A stretch of DNA of 64,000 nt from positions 186,001 to 250,000 of the forward strand of contig NZ_QFGA01000004.1 in NCBI RefSeq assembly GCF_004369205.1, in the 5' to 3' direction. The stretch's first letter is position 1, and each line of letters begins with the position of its first letter. Below the pieces are notes generated by a model. It searched no databases. It saw only the letters and a program-made list of their open reading frames with translations, and was not told where the DNA came from. Position numbers and translations under genes: made by a program. The stretch is from Pelotomaculum schinkii. GTDB lineage: Bacteria; Bacillota; Desulfotomaculia; Desulfotomaculales; Pelotomaculaceae. Of the stretch, positions 1 to 8,969 are shown piece after piece.

Positions 1-657
1 CTTACCGGAGAGAATTTGAAAGACAATATCCGGGACATGATTGAAAGCTGCGTCCAGCGGGCTGTTGGAAACTATGCCCCGGAGGGGGTTATACCCGAGG
101 AATGGGATTTAAAAGGACTCCTGGAATATGCCGAACAGTATTTCCTGCCCGGCCACACGTTTACCCCGGATGACCTGGAAGACATGGGCCGCAACGAACT
201 GCAGGAATTCCTGGTGGAAAAGTCACGTGAGGCTTATGAGGCCAGGGAAGAGGAACTTGGTCCGGAAACCATGCGGGAGATTGAGCGGGCGGTCATGCTC
301 CGCATTGTTGACGAAAAGTGGATGGACCACCTGGACGCCATGGACCAGCTGCGTGAGGGTATCAACCTCCGCGCCTACGGACAGAAGGACCCCCTCATTG
401 AGTACAAGTTTGAAGGCTATGAGATGTTCCAAAACATGATCGATACCATCCAGGACGAGGTGGTCCGCTACATTTTCCGGGTGAACCTGGTCCGGCCCCA
501 GCAGGAAAAAGCTCGCCAGGTGGTGGAAAACCGCTATGCGGAAGAGGGCCAGAAACAGCCGGCCCGCCGGGAAGACAAAGTGGGAAGGAATGACCCGTGC
601 CCCTGCGGCAGCGGTAAGAAATACAAGAAGTGCTGCGGCCGGGCGGCAGCGGTTTAA
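1..657 (+). CDS. secA: SecA preprotein translocase ATPase, C-terminal part
   Basis: SecA is the motor ATPase that pushes unfolded preproteins through SecYEG at the membrane. Only the last ~218 residues are present; the gene enters the window from the left in frame 1 with no start. The visible part is the helical scaffold/wing region, including the conserved [20 protein letters not shown] stretch, then a variable linker and a C-terminal SEC-C zinc motif [13 protein letters not shown] (bases ~595-636). The four metal ligands (CxCx8CC type) are intact. prfB starts 22 bases downstream, the order common in Firmicutes. Confidence 0.97.
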   Translation, partial: LTGENLKDNIRDMIESCVQRAVGNYAPEGVIPEEWDLKGLLEYAEQYFLPGHTFTPDDLEDMGRNELQEFLVEKSREAYEAREEELGPETMREIERAVMLRIVDEKWMDHLDAMDQLREGINLRAYGQKDPLIEYKFEGYEMFQNMIDTIQDEVVRYIFRVNLVRPQQEKARQVVENRYAEEGQKQPARREDKVGRNDPCPCGSGKKYKKCCGRAAAV

Positions 658-679
658 ATAGCAAAAAGGTAGGTGTGCC

Positions 680-1796
680 ATGTTTTCAGAATTAAAACGG
701 GACCTGGAGCCCCTTGGCAGACGAGTTGAAGATTTGAGGGTTTCTCTTTGACATAGCTGAAAAAGGGAACGAAATCGAGCGTTTGGAAAAGCAAATGCTG
801 GACGGGGGTTTTTGGGACGAACCCGAAAAGGCCCAGAAGGTGGTCCAGCAGGTGTCGGCATTGCGGGATAAGGTCGCTGTCTTTGAGACGCTGGCCAGAG
901 ACTTTGAGGAATTGGAAATACTTTGTGAACTCGGCGAGGAGGCTGATGACCAGGAAATCGCCGCGGAAGTAAAGGAGGGGCTCAACGCTGTCCAGCAAAG
1001 GATAGCGGATTTGGAACTGGCCGTGCTCCTGAACGGGCCTTACGACCGTGGCAATGCTATCCTGGCCCTGCACGCGGGGGCCGGGGGCACCGAGGCGCAG
1101 GACTGGGTGGAAATGCTCCTGCGCATGTACAGCCGGTGGGCCGAGCGGCGCCGCTTCAAGGTGGAAATCCTGGATCTGCTGCCGGGAGATGAGGCCGGTA
1201 CCAAGAGCGCCACCATCGAGGTCAGCGGCCCCAATGCTTATGGTTATCTCCGTTCAGAAAAAGGAGTGCACCGGCTGGTGCGGATTTCTCCCTTTGACGC
1301 GGCCGGACGCCGCCATACCTCTTTCGCATCCGTGGATGTCCTGCCTGAGGCGGAAGATGACGTAGAGGTAGAGATTAACCCGGAAGATTTAAAGATTGAC
1401 ACCTTTCGTTCCGGCGGAGCGGGAGGCCAGCACGTTAACAAAACTGATTCGGCGGTACGGATTACCCATCTCCCTACGGGGATAGTGGTGAACTGCCAGA
1501 ATGAACGCTCCCAGATCTCCAACCGTCTGGCGGCCATGAAGATGCTCAGGGCCAAACTGATCGATATTGAGCTGCGCAAGAAAGAGGCTGAAATTGCCGC
1601 CCTGCGCAGTGACCAGCAGGAAATAGCCTGGGGCAGCCAGATCAGGTCCTATGTTTTTCACCCGTACAGCCTGGTCAAGGACCACCGTACCGGGGAAGAA
1701 GTGGGCAATGTCAACGCGGTAATGGACGGTGAAATAGACTCCTTCATCTCCGCCTACCTGAGGGAAAAGGCCCGCGGCGCGAGTAATAAAATATAG
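680..1796 (+). CDS. prfB: Peptide chain release factor 2, with programmed +1 frameshift
   Basis: RF2 reads UGA and UAA stop codons and releases the finished peptide. The gene starts at ATG 680 and runs 22 sense codons to an in-frame TGA at 749-751. Translation must slip +1 on CTT (746-748) to continue as GAC at 750 and reach the TAG at 1796. The GGQ catalytic motif appears as GGAGGQHVNKTDSAVRI, near base 1410. The protein is about 371 residues, normal for RF2. An AGGG element at 737-740, upstream of the slip site, is the usual stimulator. A strong terminator follows. Confidence 0.96.
737..752 (+). promoter_or_regulatory. Programmed +1 ribosomal frameshift site of prfB
   Basis: An SD-like AGGG (737-740) lies 5 bases before the slippery CTT TGA C (746-752), the classical RF2 autoregulatory site. 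When RF2 is scarce, the in-frame UGA is read slowly and ribosomes slip +1 to complete RF2. The zero frame ends at 751. The +1 frame is open from there to 1796. Confidence 0.95.
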
Positions 1797-1804
1797 CTGT
1801 TGGA

Positions 1805-1832
1805 AGAAGCTCCTGCGGGAGCTTCTTTTTTT
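1805..1832 (+). terminator. Rho-independent terminator after prfB
   Basis: A perfect 9-bp stem, AGAAGCTCC (1805-1813) with GGAGCTTCT (1818-1826), has a 4-base loop and is followed by a run of seven T. Confidence 0.92.
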
Positions 1833-1856
1833 ACGGGAAATATTTAAAGAACAACT

Positions 1857-1896
1857 GGTTCTCAAAAAGCCTCTGGGGTAGTGGGTTTGGGGTTAG
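1857..1896. repeat. Single end of the 222-bp MITE-like element (degenerate)
   Basis: This stretch closely matches one terminal repeat of the elements at 32539-32760 and 28367-28589 (core CTGGGGTAGTGGGTTTGGGG). Only one end is recognisable here, so it is a truncated or solo copy. Confidence 0.6.
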
Positions 1897-1989
1897 GACT
1901 CCCAAGTCATTGTCTAAAAATATGCTTTTCTCCACATGATAAAGTTTAGGTTGCTGACAGTAAGTTCATCTATGCGGGATGGAGCCTTG

Positions 1990-2826
1990 ATGAAAACAGT
2001 CTACGAGATTGCTGGAGTAAGCCTGGGAGTTCTGCTGGTCGCCCTGGGACTGGATATGTTCCTGATCCCCAACAAAATCGCGGCCGGGGGTGTCAGCGGT
2101 ATCGCCACCATTCTTCATTATCTGGTCGGGGCGCCGGTGGGGGCCGCCATCCTCGCTCTGAACATACCTCTCTTTGCCATGGGTATTTACCGCCTGGGAC
2201 TTCGTTTTGGCTTTCGTTCCCTGTATGGCACAATCACGCTTTCACTGGCTGTGGACCTGCTGGCCCCGGCCTTGCCGGTACCAACCAATGATATCCTGCT
2301 GGCCAGCCTTTTCGGGGGAGTTTTGACTGGGTTAGGTATGGGACTTGTCTTCAGACACAGGGGGACTACCGGGGGCACCGACCTGGCAGCCGCGGTCCTG
2401 CGCACATATACCGGGGTAAACATCGGGCAACTGCTGTTCCTGGTGGACGGCGCCGTGGTTTTAGCAGCGGGGGTTGCCTTTCGTTCGGCAGAGTTGGCCA
2501 TGTATGCCCTGATCACAATATTTATCACCGCCTGGCTGATTGACGTGGTGCAGGAAGGGATCAGCTATGCCAAGGCCTTCCTGATTATCTCCGAACGTCC
2601 GGACGAGATAGCTGAGGCGATCCTGGCCGGCTTGGACCGGGGAGCAACCGCCTGGCCCGCCCAAGGTGTCTATACCGGAGCCCGGAGGGAAGTCCTGCTT
2701 TCGGTAGTCGACCGTGCGGAGGTTACCCGTCTCAAGGAAATTGTGCATGGGGTAGACCCGCGAGCCTTTGTAATTCTGGCTGATGTGCACGAGGTCCTCG
2801 GCGAGGGTTTTAAGGAGTACAAGTAG
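1990..2826 (+). CDS. YitT/DUF161 family membrane protein with C-terminal DUF2179
   Basis: A polytopic membrane protein of about 278 residues. Several hydrophobic segments form the YitT (DUF161) half, with glycine-rich stretches such as AAGGVSG and FRHRGTTGGTDLAA. A soluble C-terminal DUF2179 domain ends with RAFVILADVHEVLGEGFK. The family is common in Firmicutes and often called a transporter, but its substrate is unknown. I place the start at ATG 1990, behind a GGATGGAG-type ribosome site; an earlier in-frame ATG at 1936 lacks one. It is probably a single transcription unit, as a prfB terminator precedes it and ~200 bases follow it. Confidence 0.88.
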   Translation: MKTVYEIAGVSLGVLLVALGLDMFLIPNKIAAGGVSGIATILHYLVGAPVGAAILALNIPLFAMGIYRLGLRFGFRSLYGTITLSLAVDLLAPALPVPTNDILLASLFGGVLTGLGMGLVFRHRGTTGGTDLAAAVLRTYTGVNIGQLLFLVDGAVVLAAGVAFRSAELAMYALITIFITAWLIDVVQEGISYAKAFLIISERPDEIAEAILAGLDRGATAWPAQGVYTGARREVLLSVVDRAEVTRLKEIVHGVDPRAFVILADVHEVLGEGFKEYK

Positions 2827-3031
2827 GCTTTGAGATTTTTCATTTTCTGCCTTTTTGAGAAGGAGTATCACCATATCCGTCGAATACCTAAGTCGAATAT
2901 CCATGTGATATGTAGAGCGCCGTCGCCAAGCGTACAGATCAGGCGCCTTATATCATAAAAATTTAGCGCTGGTAAACACCGCCATTTACAGACGAGCAAA
3001 AAGCCAGTGAATGAAAAGCGAGGTGCGGCGG

Positions 3032-3718
3032 TTGATCCAGTTGTACAATGTGACCAAGACTTACGACAATGGAGTTAAGGCTCTTTCAGACGTGACCCTG
3101 CGTATACACAAGGGTGAATTTGTTTTTCTGGTTGGTCCCAGCGGGGCCGGTAAATCAACTCTTACCAAACTGCTTTACCGGGAAGTACTGCCCAGCCGCG
3201 GCCAGATCATTTTAGACGGCAAAAGCCTGGTCCGCATGCGGCCGGGTGAAGTTCCCTACCTGCGCCGCAAAATCGGGATGATATTTCAAGACTTCCGCCT
3301 GCTCCCCCAGAAAACCGTATTCGAGAACGTGGCGTTTGCCCTTGAGGTCATAGGAGCCGCGCGGCGGGACATTAAAAGGTCGGTTCCAACGGTGCTTTCC
3401 ATGGTGGGGTTGGACGCCAAGGCCGGTGTTTTCCCCCAGCACCTCTCGGGTGGTGAACAGCAGCGGGTTTCCATCGCGCGGGCTATCGTCAATAACCCGT
3501 TTTTAATTATCGCCGACGAGCCTACGGGGAACCTGGACCCGGAAACCTCCTGGGAGCTGATGAACCTGCTTTTGGACATCAACCTTCGCGGCACCACCAT
3601 CATTATGGCCACCCATGCCTGGGATATCGTAGACTCCTTGAAAAAACGGGTAATTGAGCTGGCCGGCGGTAAGCTGGTGCGGGACGAGAAAGAAGGTGCT
3701 TACCGCTGTGAGGCTTAG
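3032..3718 (+). CDS. ftsE: Cell division ATP-binding protein FtsE
   Basis: FtsE is the ABC ATPase partner of FtsX. The complex sits at the division site and switches on cell-wall hydrolases. All ABC motifs are visible: Walker A GPSGAGKST, signature LSGGEQQRVS and Walker B LIIADEPTG. TTG 3032 is the likely start, giving the usual MIQLYNVTKTY beginning and lying 8 bases after AGGTG. An in-frame ATG at 3011 is the alternative. The 3' end overlaps ftsX, which suggests coupled translation. Confidence 0.95.
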   Translation: MIQLYNVTKTYDNGVKALSDVTLRIHKGEFVFLVGPSGAGKSTLTKLLYREVLPSRGQIILDGKSLVRMRPGEVPYLRRKIGMIFQDFRLLPQKTVFENVAFALEVIGAARRDIKRSVPTVLSMVGLDAKAGVFPQHLSGGEQQRVSIARAIVNNPFLIIADEPTGNLDPETSWELMNLLLDINLRGTTIIMATHAWDIVDSLKKRVIELAGGKLVRDEKEGAYRCEA

Positions 3719-4595
3719 CACAATAAAATATTATTTTCGCGAAGCCTTCCAGTCGGTTTTGCGCAACAGTTGGCTGTCATTAGCCTCGATCGGGGTCGTT
3801 GCCGTGTCCCTGTTAATTTTGGGCGGTTCCCTTTTGCTGGTGCTGAACGCCAACAACATCGCAGCCAATTTGGAATCCAGTGTTGAAATATCCGTATTTT
3901 TAAAAGATGAGACGAGCTCCGACCAGATCGAGGAACTGGAAAACAGGATCAAGGTCCGGCCTGAAGTGGCTGAAGTTCATTTTGTTTCCAAGGCGCAAGC
4001 CCTGGAAGAAATGAAAAAAAACCTTGGCGACAACCAGGATGTCCTGGCCGGGCTGGAGGAAAAGAACCCCTTGCCGGATGCTTTACGCATCAAAACCATC
4101 TCTGTTGAACAGGTGGAGCCCCTGGCCCGCCAACTGGAATCCTTCGAACAGGTGGACCAGGTGCGGTACGGGCAAGGGGTAGTGGAAAAGCTACTGGCCC
4201 TCAGCAAGTGGGTGCGGACCGCCGGTTTGGTGACCATGCTCCTGTTGGGGATTGCGGCGGTTTTCCTGATTGCCACCACCATCCGCCTTTCTGTTTTTGC
4301 CAGGCGCAAAGAAATAGGGATTATGAAGATGCTGGGGGCCACCAACTGGTTTGTGCGCTTCCCCTTTCTGCTGGAAGGAATGTTTCTGGGACTGATCGGC
4401 TCTTTACTGGCCGTTATCGCCGTATATTTTGGGTATCTCTCATTGATCGACAGGATTGAGATATCCCTGCCTTTTTTCCAACTGGTTAGTGACCGCAGCG
4501 TGCTTGTTCCCCTTGTAGAGGCTTTGCTGGGCCTGGGCCTGGGGATCGGGGTGGCCGGCAGTATGATCAGTTTGCGTAAGTTTTTAAACGCCTAA
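3708..4595 (+). CDS. ftsX: Cell division protein FtsX (permease-like)
   Basis: FtsX is the membrane partner of FtsE. It has one N-terminal membrane segment, an extracytoplasmic domain (about residues 55-165) that binds the hydrolase activator, and three C-terminal membrane segments. The conserved ARRKEIGIMKMLGATNWFVR loop is present. GTG 3708 lies inside the 3' end of ftsE and has an AGAAGG-type ribosome site. About 295 residues, normal length. The EnvC-like gene follows 21 bases later, as expected for an FtsEX target. Confidence 0.95.
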   Translation: MRLSTIKYYFREAFQSVLRNSWLSLASIGVVAVSLLILGGSLLLVLNANNIAANLESSVEISVFLKDETSSDQIEELENRIKVRPEVAEVHFVSKAQALEEMKKNLGDNQDVLAGLEEKNPLPDALRIKTISVEQVEPLARQLESFEQVDQVRYGQGVVEKLLALSKWVRTAGLVTMLLLGIAAVFLIATTIRLSVFARRKEIGIMKMLGATNWFVRFPFLLEGMFLGLIGSLLAVIAVYFGYLSLIDRIEISLPFFQLVSDRSVLVPLVEALLGLGLGIGVAGSMISLRKFLNA

Positions 4596-4616
4596 AAAGA
4601 ATCAGGAGTGATTGAT

Positions 4617-5747
4617 GTGGCCGCGGGTTTGATTAAGAAGAGGGTATTGCCGATCGCGATGGCGCTGGTTTTTCTACTGGGAGCCGGTATCGCCTTTGGC
4701 GACGAACTGGAAGACCGGCTGCAACAAACCAGGACGCAGTTGGAGCAGAAAAGAGTCGAGACCAATAAGGCCAGAGGTGTGGTAAGTGATTATACCAGCC
4801 AGGTAGCGTATCTTAACCAGTCAATCAATGAAAAAAACTTAAAAATCAACGATCTTGAGGTAAGCCTGGAACAGGTCAGGAATAACCTGGCCAGGACCGA
4901 GAAAGAGCTCGAAGAGGCCGAGGTTAGGCTCAACCAGAGTACCGAGCTGCTTAACAAACGTGTGCGCAACATTTATGAGGCGGGCAATGTCAGTTATATG
5001 GAAGTACTATTTGAGTCCAAGGACTTTAGTGACTTTGTAAACCGCTTTGAACTGCTGAGAAGGGTGATCCAGCAGGACGTCTCCACTATTGACCTGGTCA
5101 AAGCAGACCGTGAAAAGTTGAACACCAAAAAGGAAGAACAGGATCAACAGCAAAAAGAACTCCAGTCGCTGATAGCGGAACAGGAATCCGCCCGCCAGGA
5201 ACTGGCCATGAAACAGGGTGAGAAAAATGCTCTTTTGAGCCAGGCCAAGGATAATATGTGGGACCTCGAGGCAGAGGCCGCCCGGCTGGAGGCGCAGGAA
5301 CAAGAAATCCTGAGAGAGATAGCCCGCAACCAATCCAATCCTGACCGGCCGCAATCCGAGGGTCCTTTTGCGTGGCCTGTACCCAGTTGCAGCGCGATAT
5401 CCTCCTATTTCGGACCCCGTGCCCATCCCATCCTTGGGACCAGCCGCATGCACAACGGAATTGATATCCCGGGCAACTACGGAGCCGCGGTGGTGGCGGC
5501 ACAGGACGGTACCGTCATCGACGTGGGTTCCATGGACGGTTACGGCAATGTTGTGATGATTGACCACGGCGGCGGCCTGACCACACTTTATTCCCACCTG
5601 TCCGCCCAACTGGTGAGCTACGGGCAGGAAGTCAGGAAAGGCGACACTATCGCCAAGATAGGCAGCACAGGTCTTTCCACCGGGCCGCACCTGGATTTCT
5701 CAGTGCGGGTGAACGGGAACCCGGTGAACCCGCTCAATTATTTTTAG
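4617..5747 (+). CDS. EnvC-like murein hydrolase activator, coiled coil plus M23 peptidase
   Basis: An exported cell-wall protein of about 376 residues. A signal or anchor segment ([18 protein letters not shown]) precedes long coiled coils (about residues 30-250). A LytM/M23 domain fills the C-terminus. The zinc ligands look intact, with HNGID and GPHLDFSV, so unlike E. coli EnvC it may cut peptidoglycan itself. Its place directly after ftsEX supports control by that complex. GTG 4617 is 8 bases after AGGAG; GTG 4608 overlaps that site and is less likely. Confidence 0.9.
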   Translation: MAAGLIKKRVLPIAMALVFLLGAGIAFGDELEDRLQQTRTQLEQKRVETNKARGVVSDYTSQVAYLNQSINEKNLKINDLEVSLEQVRNNLARTEKELEEAEVRLNQSTELLNKRVRNIYEAGNVSYMEVLFESKDFSDFVNRFELLRRVIQQDVSTIDLVKADREKLNTKKEEQDQQQKELQSLIAEQESARQELAMKQGEKNALLSQAKDNMWDLEAEAARLEAQEQEILREIARNQSNPDRPQSEGPFAWPVPSCSAISSYFGPRAHPILGTSRMHNGIDIPGNYGAAVVAAQDGTVIDVGSMDGYGNVVMIDHGGGLTTLYSHLSAQLVSYGQEVRKGDTIAKIGSTGLSTGPHLDFSVRVNGNPVNPLNYF

Positions 5748-5777
5748 TGTAAATTAGCCTTGTAAGGTTGAAATGGG

Positions 5778-5803
5778 AGGGCCGGACCAAAGCCGGCCCT
5801 TTC
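5778..5803 (+). terminator. Probable terminator after the ftsEX operon
   Basis: An 8-bp stem, AGGGCCGG (5778-5785) with CCGGCCCT (5793-5800), is followed by only a short T run. The stem is strong but the tail is weak. Confidence 0.6.
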
Positions 5804-5995
5804 ATAATATAATGCTCGGGATGTCAGGCGGTTATGCCCTGCCGGATTACCGCCCGACAGGATGAGGCCGCCGCTTCCAGGGTGGTTTTTATTTTGCAAG
5901 AACAAAATATTAAGCGCGCGGGCTTGATATTGGACATGTTTACCAGATTGTAGTAGTATAATAACGTATGTACAAAGATAGGGCGGTGCATCTAT

Positions 5996-7159
5996 TTGGA
6001 ATCTAAGCAATCCTTCTTCAGGGGCAGGGGCGGCAGGCTCTTTTCGGTCCTGGCGGTTTTGATAGTGATCGTTTTTCTGGCCGGGGGAATTCTTCTGGCC
6101 ACCAATTACAAACACCTGGGCAACCTGGTGAAGGTGGTTACCCTGGTCCGGACGCAGTACCTCCAGACGGTTGACACGACCCAGTTGGTGGACGGCGCCA
6201 TTAAAGGGATGGTGGGTTCTTTAAACGACCCCTACTCGGTTTATCTGGACCCTAAAACTTATGCCCAGCTCCATGAGCAGATTAAGGGGTCCTTTGGGGG
6301 GTTGGGCATTCTGGTGGGAATCAAAGATCAGTACCTGACGGTGGTCAGAGCCTATAAGGGTACACCGGCTGCTAAAGCAGGCATTGTTGCCGGAGACGTC
6401 ATCACTAAAATCGATGACCGTGACGCCAGAGGGATTGATTTGGAAACCGCGATCAGCCTCATGCGCGGGGAAGTGGGCTCTAAAGTGACTCTAACCATTG
6501 ACCGGAAAGAAACGACCGAGCCCCTACAGTTCACCAGAGAGTTAATCCGGGAGGAAATCAGCGTTCCCACGGTAGAGAGCCAGGTACTCCCCGGCACGGC
6601 TATTGGCTATGCTGTGGTCAGCCAGTTTACCGAGCACACCTCCGAGGAGATGAAGGAAAACCTGGCCAAGCTGCAAAAAGAGCAGGTTAAAGGACTAATT
6701 TTGGATCTCAGGGACAACCCCGGCGGGGAGCTTATCGCTGCGGTTAACGTAGCCAAGAATTTTATCCCGAAGGGCCCCATTGTCTTTATCGACTACCGTT
6801 TTGGCAGGGATCAGGAGTTCTCTTCCGAGGGCCGGACGGCCCAGCTTCCCCTGATCGTGTTAATTAACGGGGGCAGCGCCAGCGCGGCGGAAATTCTGGC
6901 CGGGGCGGTAAAAGACACCGGCGCGGGGACTCTGGTCGGCGTCAAAACTTTCGGCAAGGGGATTGTGCAAACCGTATTTCCTCTCGATAACGGGGCCGGG
7001 TTGAAACTTACCACAGCCCGCTACCTCACGCCCAACCGCAACGACATCCATGAAATAGGCATCCAGCCGGACGTTCTGGTGCAACCGGAGGAGAATAGTG
7101 TCCTTGACGTACAGCTTGACCGAGCTGTTGAATTAATGAAGCAAAAGATTGCGGGATAA
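5996..7159 (+). CDS. ctpA: Carboxy-terminal processing protease CtpA (S41)
   Basis: A membrane-anchored, exported serine protease of 387 residues. An N-terminal membrane helix (residues ~12-34) is followed by a PDZ domain (~95-175) that gates the active site. The S41 catalytic domain has the nucleophile in NGGSASAAEILAGA and the general-base lysine in KTFGKGIVQ. Family members process signalling or cell-wall proteins. The start is TTG 5996 after AGGGCGGTG. In Bacillus the homologue ctpB is followed by minJ, as it appears to be here. Confidence 0.93.
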   Translation: MESKQSFFRGRGGRLFSVLAVLIVIVFLAGGILLATNYKHLGNLVKVVTLVRTQYLQTVDTTQLVDGAIKGMVGSLNDPYSVYLDPKTYAQLHEQIKGSFGGLGILVGIKDQYLTVVRAYKGTPAAKAGIVAGDVITKIDDRDARGIDLETAISLMRGEVGSKVTLTIDRKETTEPLQFTRELIREEISVPTVESQVLPGTAIGYAVVSQFTEHTSEEMKENLAKLQKEQVKGLILDLRDNPGGELIAAVNVAKNFIPKGPIVFIDYRFGRDQEFSSEGRTAQLPLIVLINGGSASAAEILAGAVKDTGAGTLVGVKTFGKGIVQTVFPLDNGAGLKLTTARYLTPNRNDIHEIGIQPDVLVQPEENSVLDVQLDRAVELMKQKIAG

Positions 7160-7170
7160 ATACTTTTACG

Positions 7171-7195
7171 GCCGTGGGTTTCCCCGCGGCTTTTT
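7171..7195 (+). terminator. Terminator after ctpA
   Basis: An 8-bp stem, GCCGTGGG (7171-7178) with CCCGCGGC (7183-7190) including one G-T pair, is followed by TTTTT. Confidence 0.88.
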
Positions 7196-7294
7196 AACAT
7201 GACCTGAAGCCAGTACTCGCTGCTTGTGATAAATTTAGGAGCACTTATTTTCAGGGTTGAATATTTTTGCCTGAGCTTGGATGAGGTGAAGGAG

Positions 7295-8548
7295 TTGTTT
7301 CCCTTCCTGCTGATAATCCCGCTAATCCTGCAAGCTTTTCTCGGCGCCTTTATGGACCCGCAGTTTTTATCTATTTTCCTGGTGGTAATGGTCTTAATCG
7401 CCGTTCAGTACAGACGTATGGAAAAAGTACGGGAAAGCTTTTTCGGGCGGGGCGGCGGGCGGATCTTCCCCAGTACCCTGGCTGCCGCCGGCTTTGGGCT
7501 GCTGGGGGGGTTGGCCGGCAGCATAGTGATGGTTGTAATTGGCCTGACGCTTTCCGAATCCGGGCTGATTTACCTGTGGCCGGTGGCAATTTTGTTGATG
7601 CTGATAAATATGCGGTTTTTGTGCTTTTCCTACGCCGGCGGGGTGTTGGCGCTGTCCAACCTGACCCTGGGTTTTCCTGATATTAACGTGCCGCAGATTA
7701 TAGCCCTGGTTGCCGTGCTGCATATGGTGGAGAGTTTTTTAATCCTGGCCAGCGGGCACCTGGGGGCGGTTCCGGCATACATCAAAGGGCATGGCGGTAA
7801 GGTTACCGGTGGGTTTACGCTGCAAAAATTCTGGCCTATTCCTATAGTTGTACTGGCGGTTGTGACCGGCGGCACGGTCGAAAACGGTATCAATATGCCG
7901 GAATGGTGGCCGCTGCTCAAGACGGGTGTGCCAGGCAATCCTCAGGACCTGATCTATGCGCTGCTGCCTGTGGTGGCGGGCCTTGGTTACGGTGACATCG
8001 CCACGGCCAGGAGCCCTCAGGAAAAAAGCCGTCTCACCGCGCTATTTCTTGGCGCCTACAGCCTGACCCTGCTGGTCTTGGCGGTACTGGCCCAGCATAG
8101 TGAGACATTGGCGCTGGCTGCGGCAGTATTCTCATTTTTGGGCCACGAGGCGGTTATTTTTGCCGGCCGGAGGATTGAAATCGTGAAGCCCCCCTTGTAC
8201 GTGCCGCCTGAAAAGGGAGTCAGGCTGCTTGACGTGCAACCCGGGGGGGCCGCCTGGCAGGCGGGTTTGCGTTCCGGAGATGTAATCCTGGCTTTGAACG
8301 GCGAAACGGTGGCTGGCCGCGACGCTTTATTCCAGCGCCTGAAGGGGACATTTTACCCCGTAACGGTAGATTACTTCAGCCACACGTCAAAAGAAAACCT
8401 GCGGGCCACCATCCGGCCGCCCGTTCAGGGGTTGAACTGGGGTCTGCTTCCGGTACCTGGGGAGGACGAGGACCAGTACGTCGAAATGATGACGACCGGG
8501 CCGTTGGGGCGGTGGCTGCAGCAATGGTGGGGTAAAATTAGAAGTTGA
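7295..8548 (+). CDS. MinJ-like polytopic membrane protein with C-terminal PDZ domain
   Basis: About 417 residues with many hydrophobic segments over the first ~330. A PDZ domain follows (~345-410), with VRLLDVQPGGAAWQAGLRSG and GDVILALNGE. MinJ bridges DivIVA and MinD to place the division site in Bacillus, and sits directly after the ctpB protease gene there, as here. The functional call rests on architecture and synteny, not on recognised MinJ residues. I prefer TTG 7295, 6 bases after GAGGTG; an earlier in-frame GTG at 7226 lacks a ribosome site. Confidence 0.75.
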   Translation: MFPFLLIIPLILQAFLGAFMDPQFLSIFLVVMVLIAVQYRRMEKVRESFFGRGGGRIFPSTLAAAGFGLLGGLAGSIVMVVIGLTLSESGLIYLWPVAILLMLINMRFLCFSYAGGVLALSNLTLGFPDINVPQIIALVAVLHMVESFLILASGHLGAVPAYIKGHGGKVTGGFTLQKFWPIPIVVLAVVTGGTVENGINMPEWWPLLKTGVPGNPQDLIYALLPVVAGLGYGDIATARSPQEKSRLTALFLGAYSLTLLVLAVLAQHSETLALAAAVFSFLGHEAVIFAGRRIEIVKPPLYVPPEKGVRLLDVQPGGAAWQAGLRSGDVILALNGETVAGRDALFQRLKGTFYPVTVDYFSHTSKENLRATIRPPVQGLNWGLLPVPGEDEDQYVEMMTTGPLGRWLQQWWGKIRS

Positions 8549-8574
8549 CACATTTAAAAAGATGGGGATATAAT
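8545..8574 (+). promoter_or_regulatory. Near-consensus sigma-A promoter for the cooT-like gene
   Basis: TTGACA (8545-8550) and TATAAT (8569-8574) match the consensus perfectly with an 18-bp spacer. The -35 box overlaps the stop codon of the MinJ-like gene. Transcription should start near 8581, giving a leader of about 117 bases. Confidence 0.9.
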
Positions 8575-8580
8575 CATCAC

Positions 8581-8697
8581 AGAGGCAGGCCAAGGAGGCC
8601 TGGACAGGGTTGACATCAGGTTGAAAAACAAAGCCACGAAGGCTCTGTCCCACCTGGGATATACCTTGGTGGTTTTTTTCAAGGGAGGTGTGCTTTG
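8581..8697 (+). ncRNA. Structured 5' leader with terminator, candidate riboregulator
   Basis: The leader shows these possible helices: CAGGCC/GGCCTG (8586-8591 with 8597-8602), GGACAG/CTGTCC (8602-8607 with 8645-8650) and AGCC/GGCT (8632-8635 with 8641-8644). CAGGT (8617-8621) can pair with ACCTG (8652-8656), making a pseudoknot. That pairing competes with a terminator stem, CCACC (8650-8654) with GGTGG (8668-8672), followed by seven T. The ribosome site and ATG of the cooT-like gene come directly after. This is the layout of a transcription attenuator. I could not assign it to a known riboswitch class. Confidence 0.6.
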
Positions 8698-8889
8698 ATG
8701 TGCGAGGCGAATGCTTACCTGAGAAAGCAGGGCGAAGAAGATGAACTGTTCCTGGAGATGGTTGACCATGTGCTTCCCCACGAAGATGGCCTGATGCTGG
8801 AGGATATCTTTGGCAAAAGGAAAATGATCAAGGCCAAGATCGTGGAGCTGGCTCTGGTAGACCACAAGATAATCCTGGAGCGGGCATAA
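8698..8889 (+). CDS. CooT family small protein (putative nickel binding)
   Basis: A 63-residue protein starting Met-Cys (MCEANAYLRK), with the compact beta-rich pattern of the CooT family. In Rhodospirillum CooT, a nickel-binding accessory protein of CO dehydrogenase, the N-terminal cysteine is a metal ligand. No CODH genes are in this window, so the role here is inferred from family only. The start is ATG 8698 after GGGAGGTG. It is a one-gene unit, with its own strong promoter and attenuator-like leader upstream and a strong terminator downstream. Confidence 0.75.
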   Translation: MCEANAYLRKQGEEDELFLEMVDHVLPHEDGLMLEDIFGKRKMIKAKIVELALVDHKIILERA

Positions 8890-8905
8890 CAGGCGGACTT
8901 TAATT

Positions 8906-8943
8906 CCACGGAATACCGGGTTTTGCCGGCGCCGTGGTTTTTA
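8906..8943 (+). terminator. Terminator after the cooT-like gene
   Basis: Nested stems CCACGG/CCGTGG (8906-8911 with 8932-8937) and CCGG/CCGG inside are followed by TTTTT. Confidence 0.9.
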
Positions 8944-8969
8944 TTTGGGAAAGGGTGGGAGAAGCGACG

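Noticed and set aside
223-861. Long minus-strand frame opposite secA and prfB
   Set aside because: It spans two confident plus-strand genes and has no recognisable domain.
5930-5962. Promoter TTGGAC with TATAAT before ctpA
   Set aside because: The spacing of 21 bases is too long for a confident sigma-A promoter.
8581-8697. Assignment of the cooT leader to the NiCo, c-di-GMP or cobalamin riboswitch
   Set aside because: Some short words look similar (ACAGGG, CAAAGCC, CTGTCCC), but the conserved cores of these classes are not present in order. I left it as an unassigned candidate.
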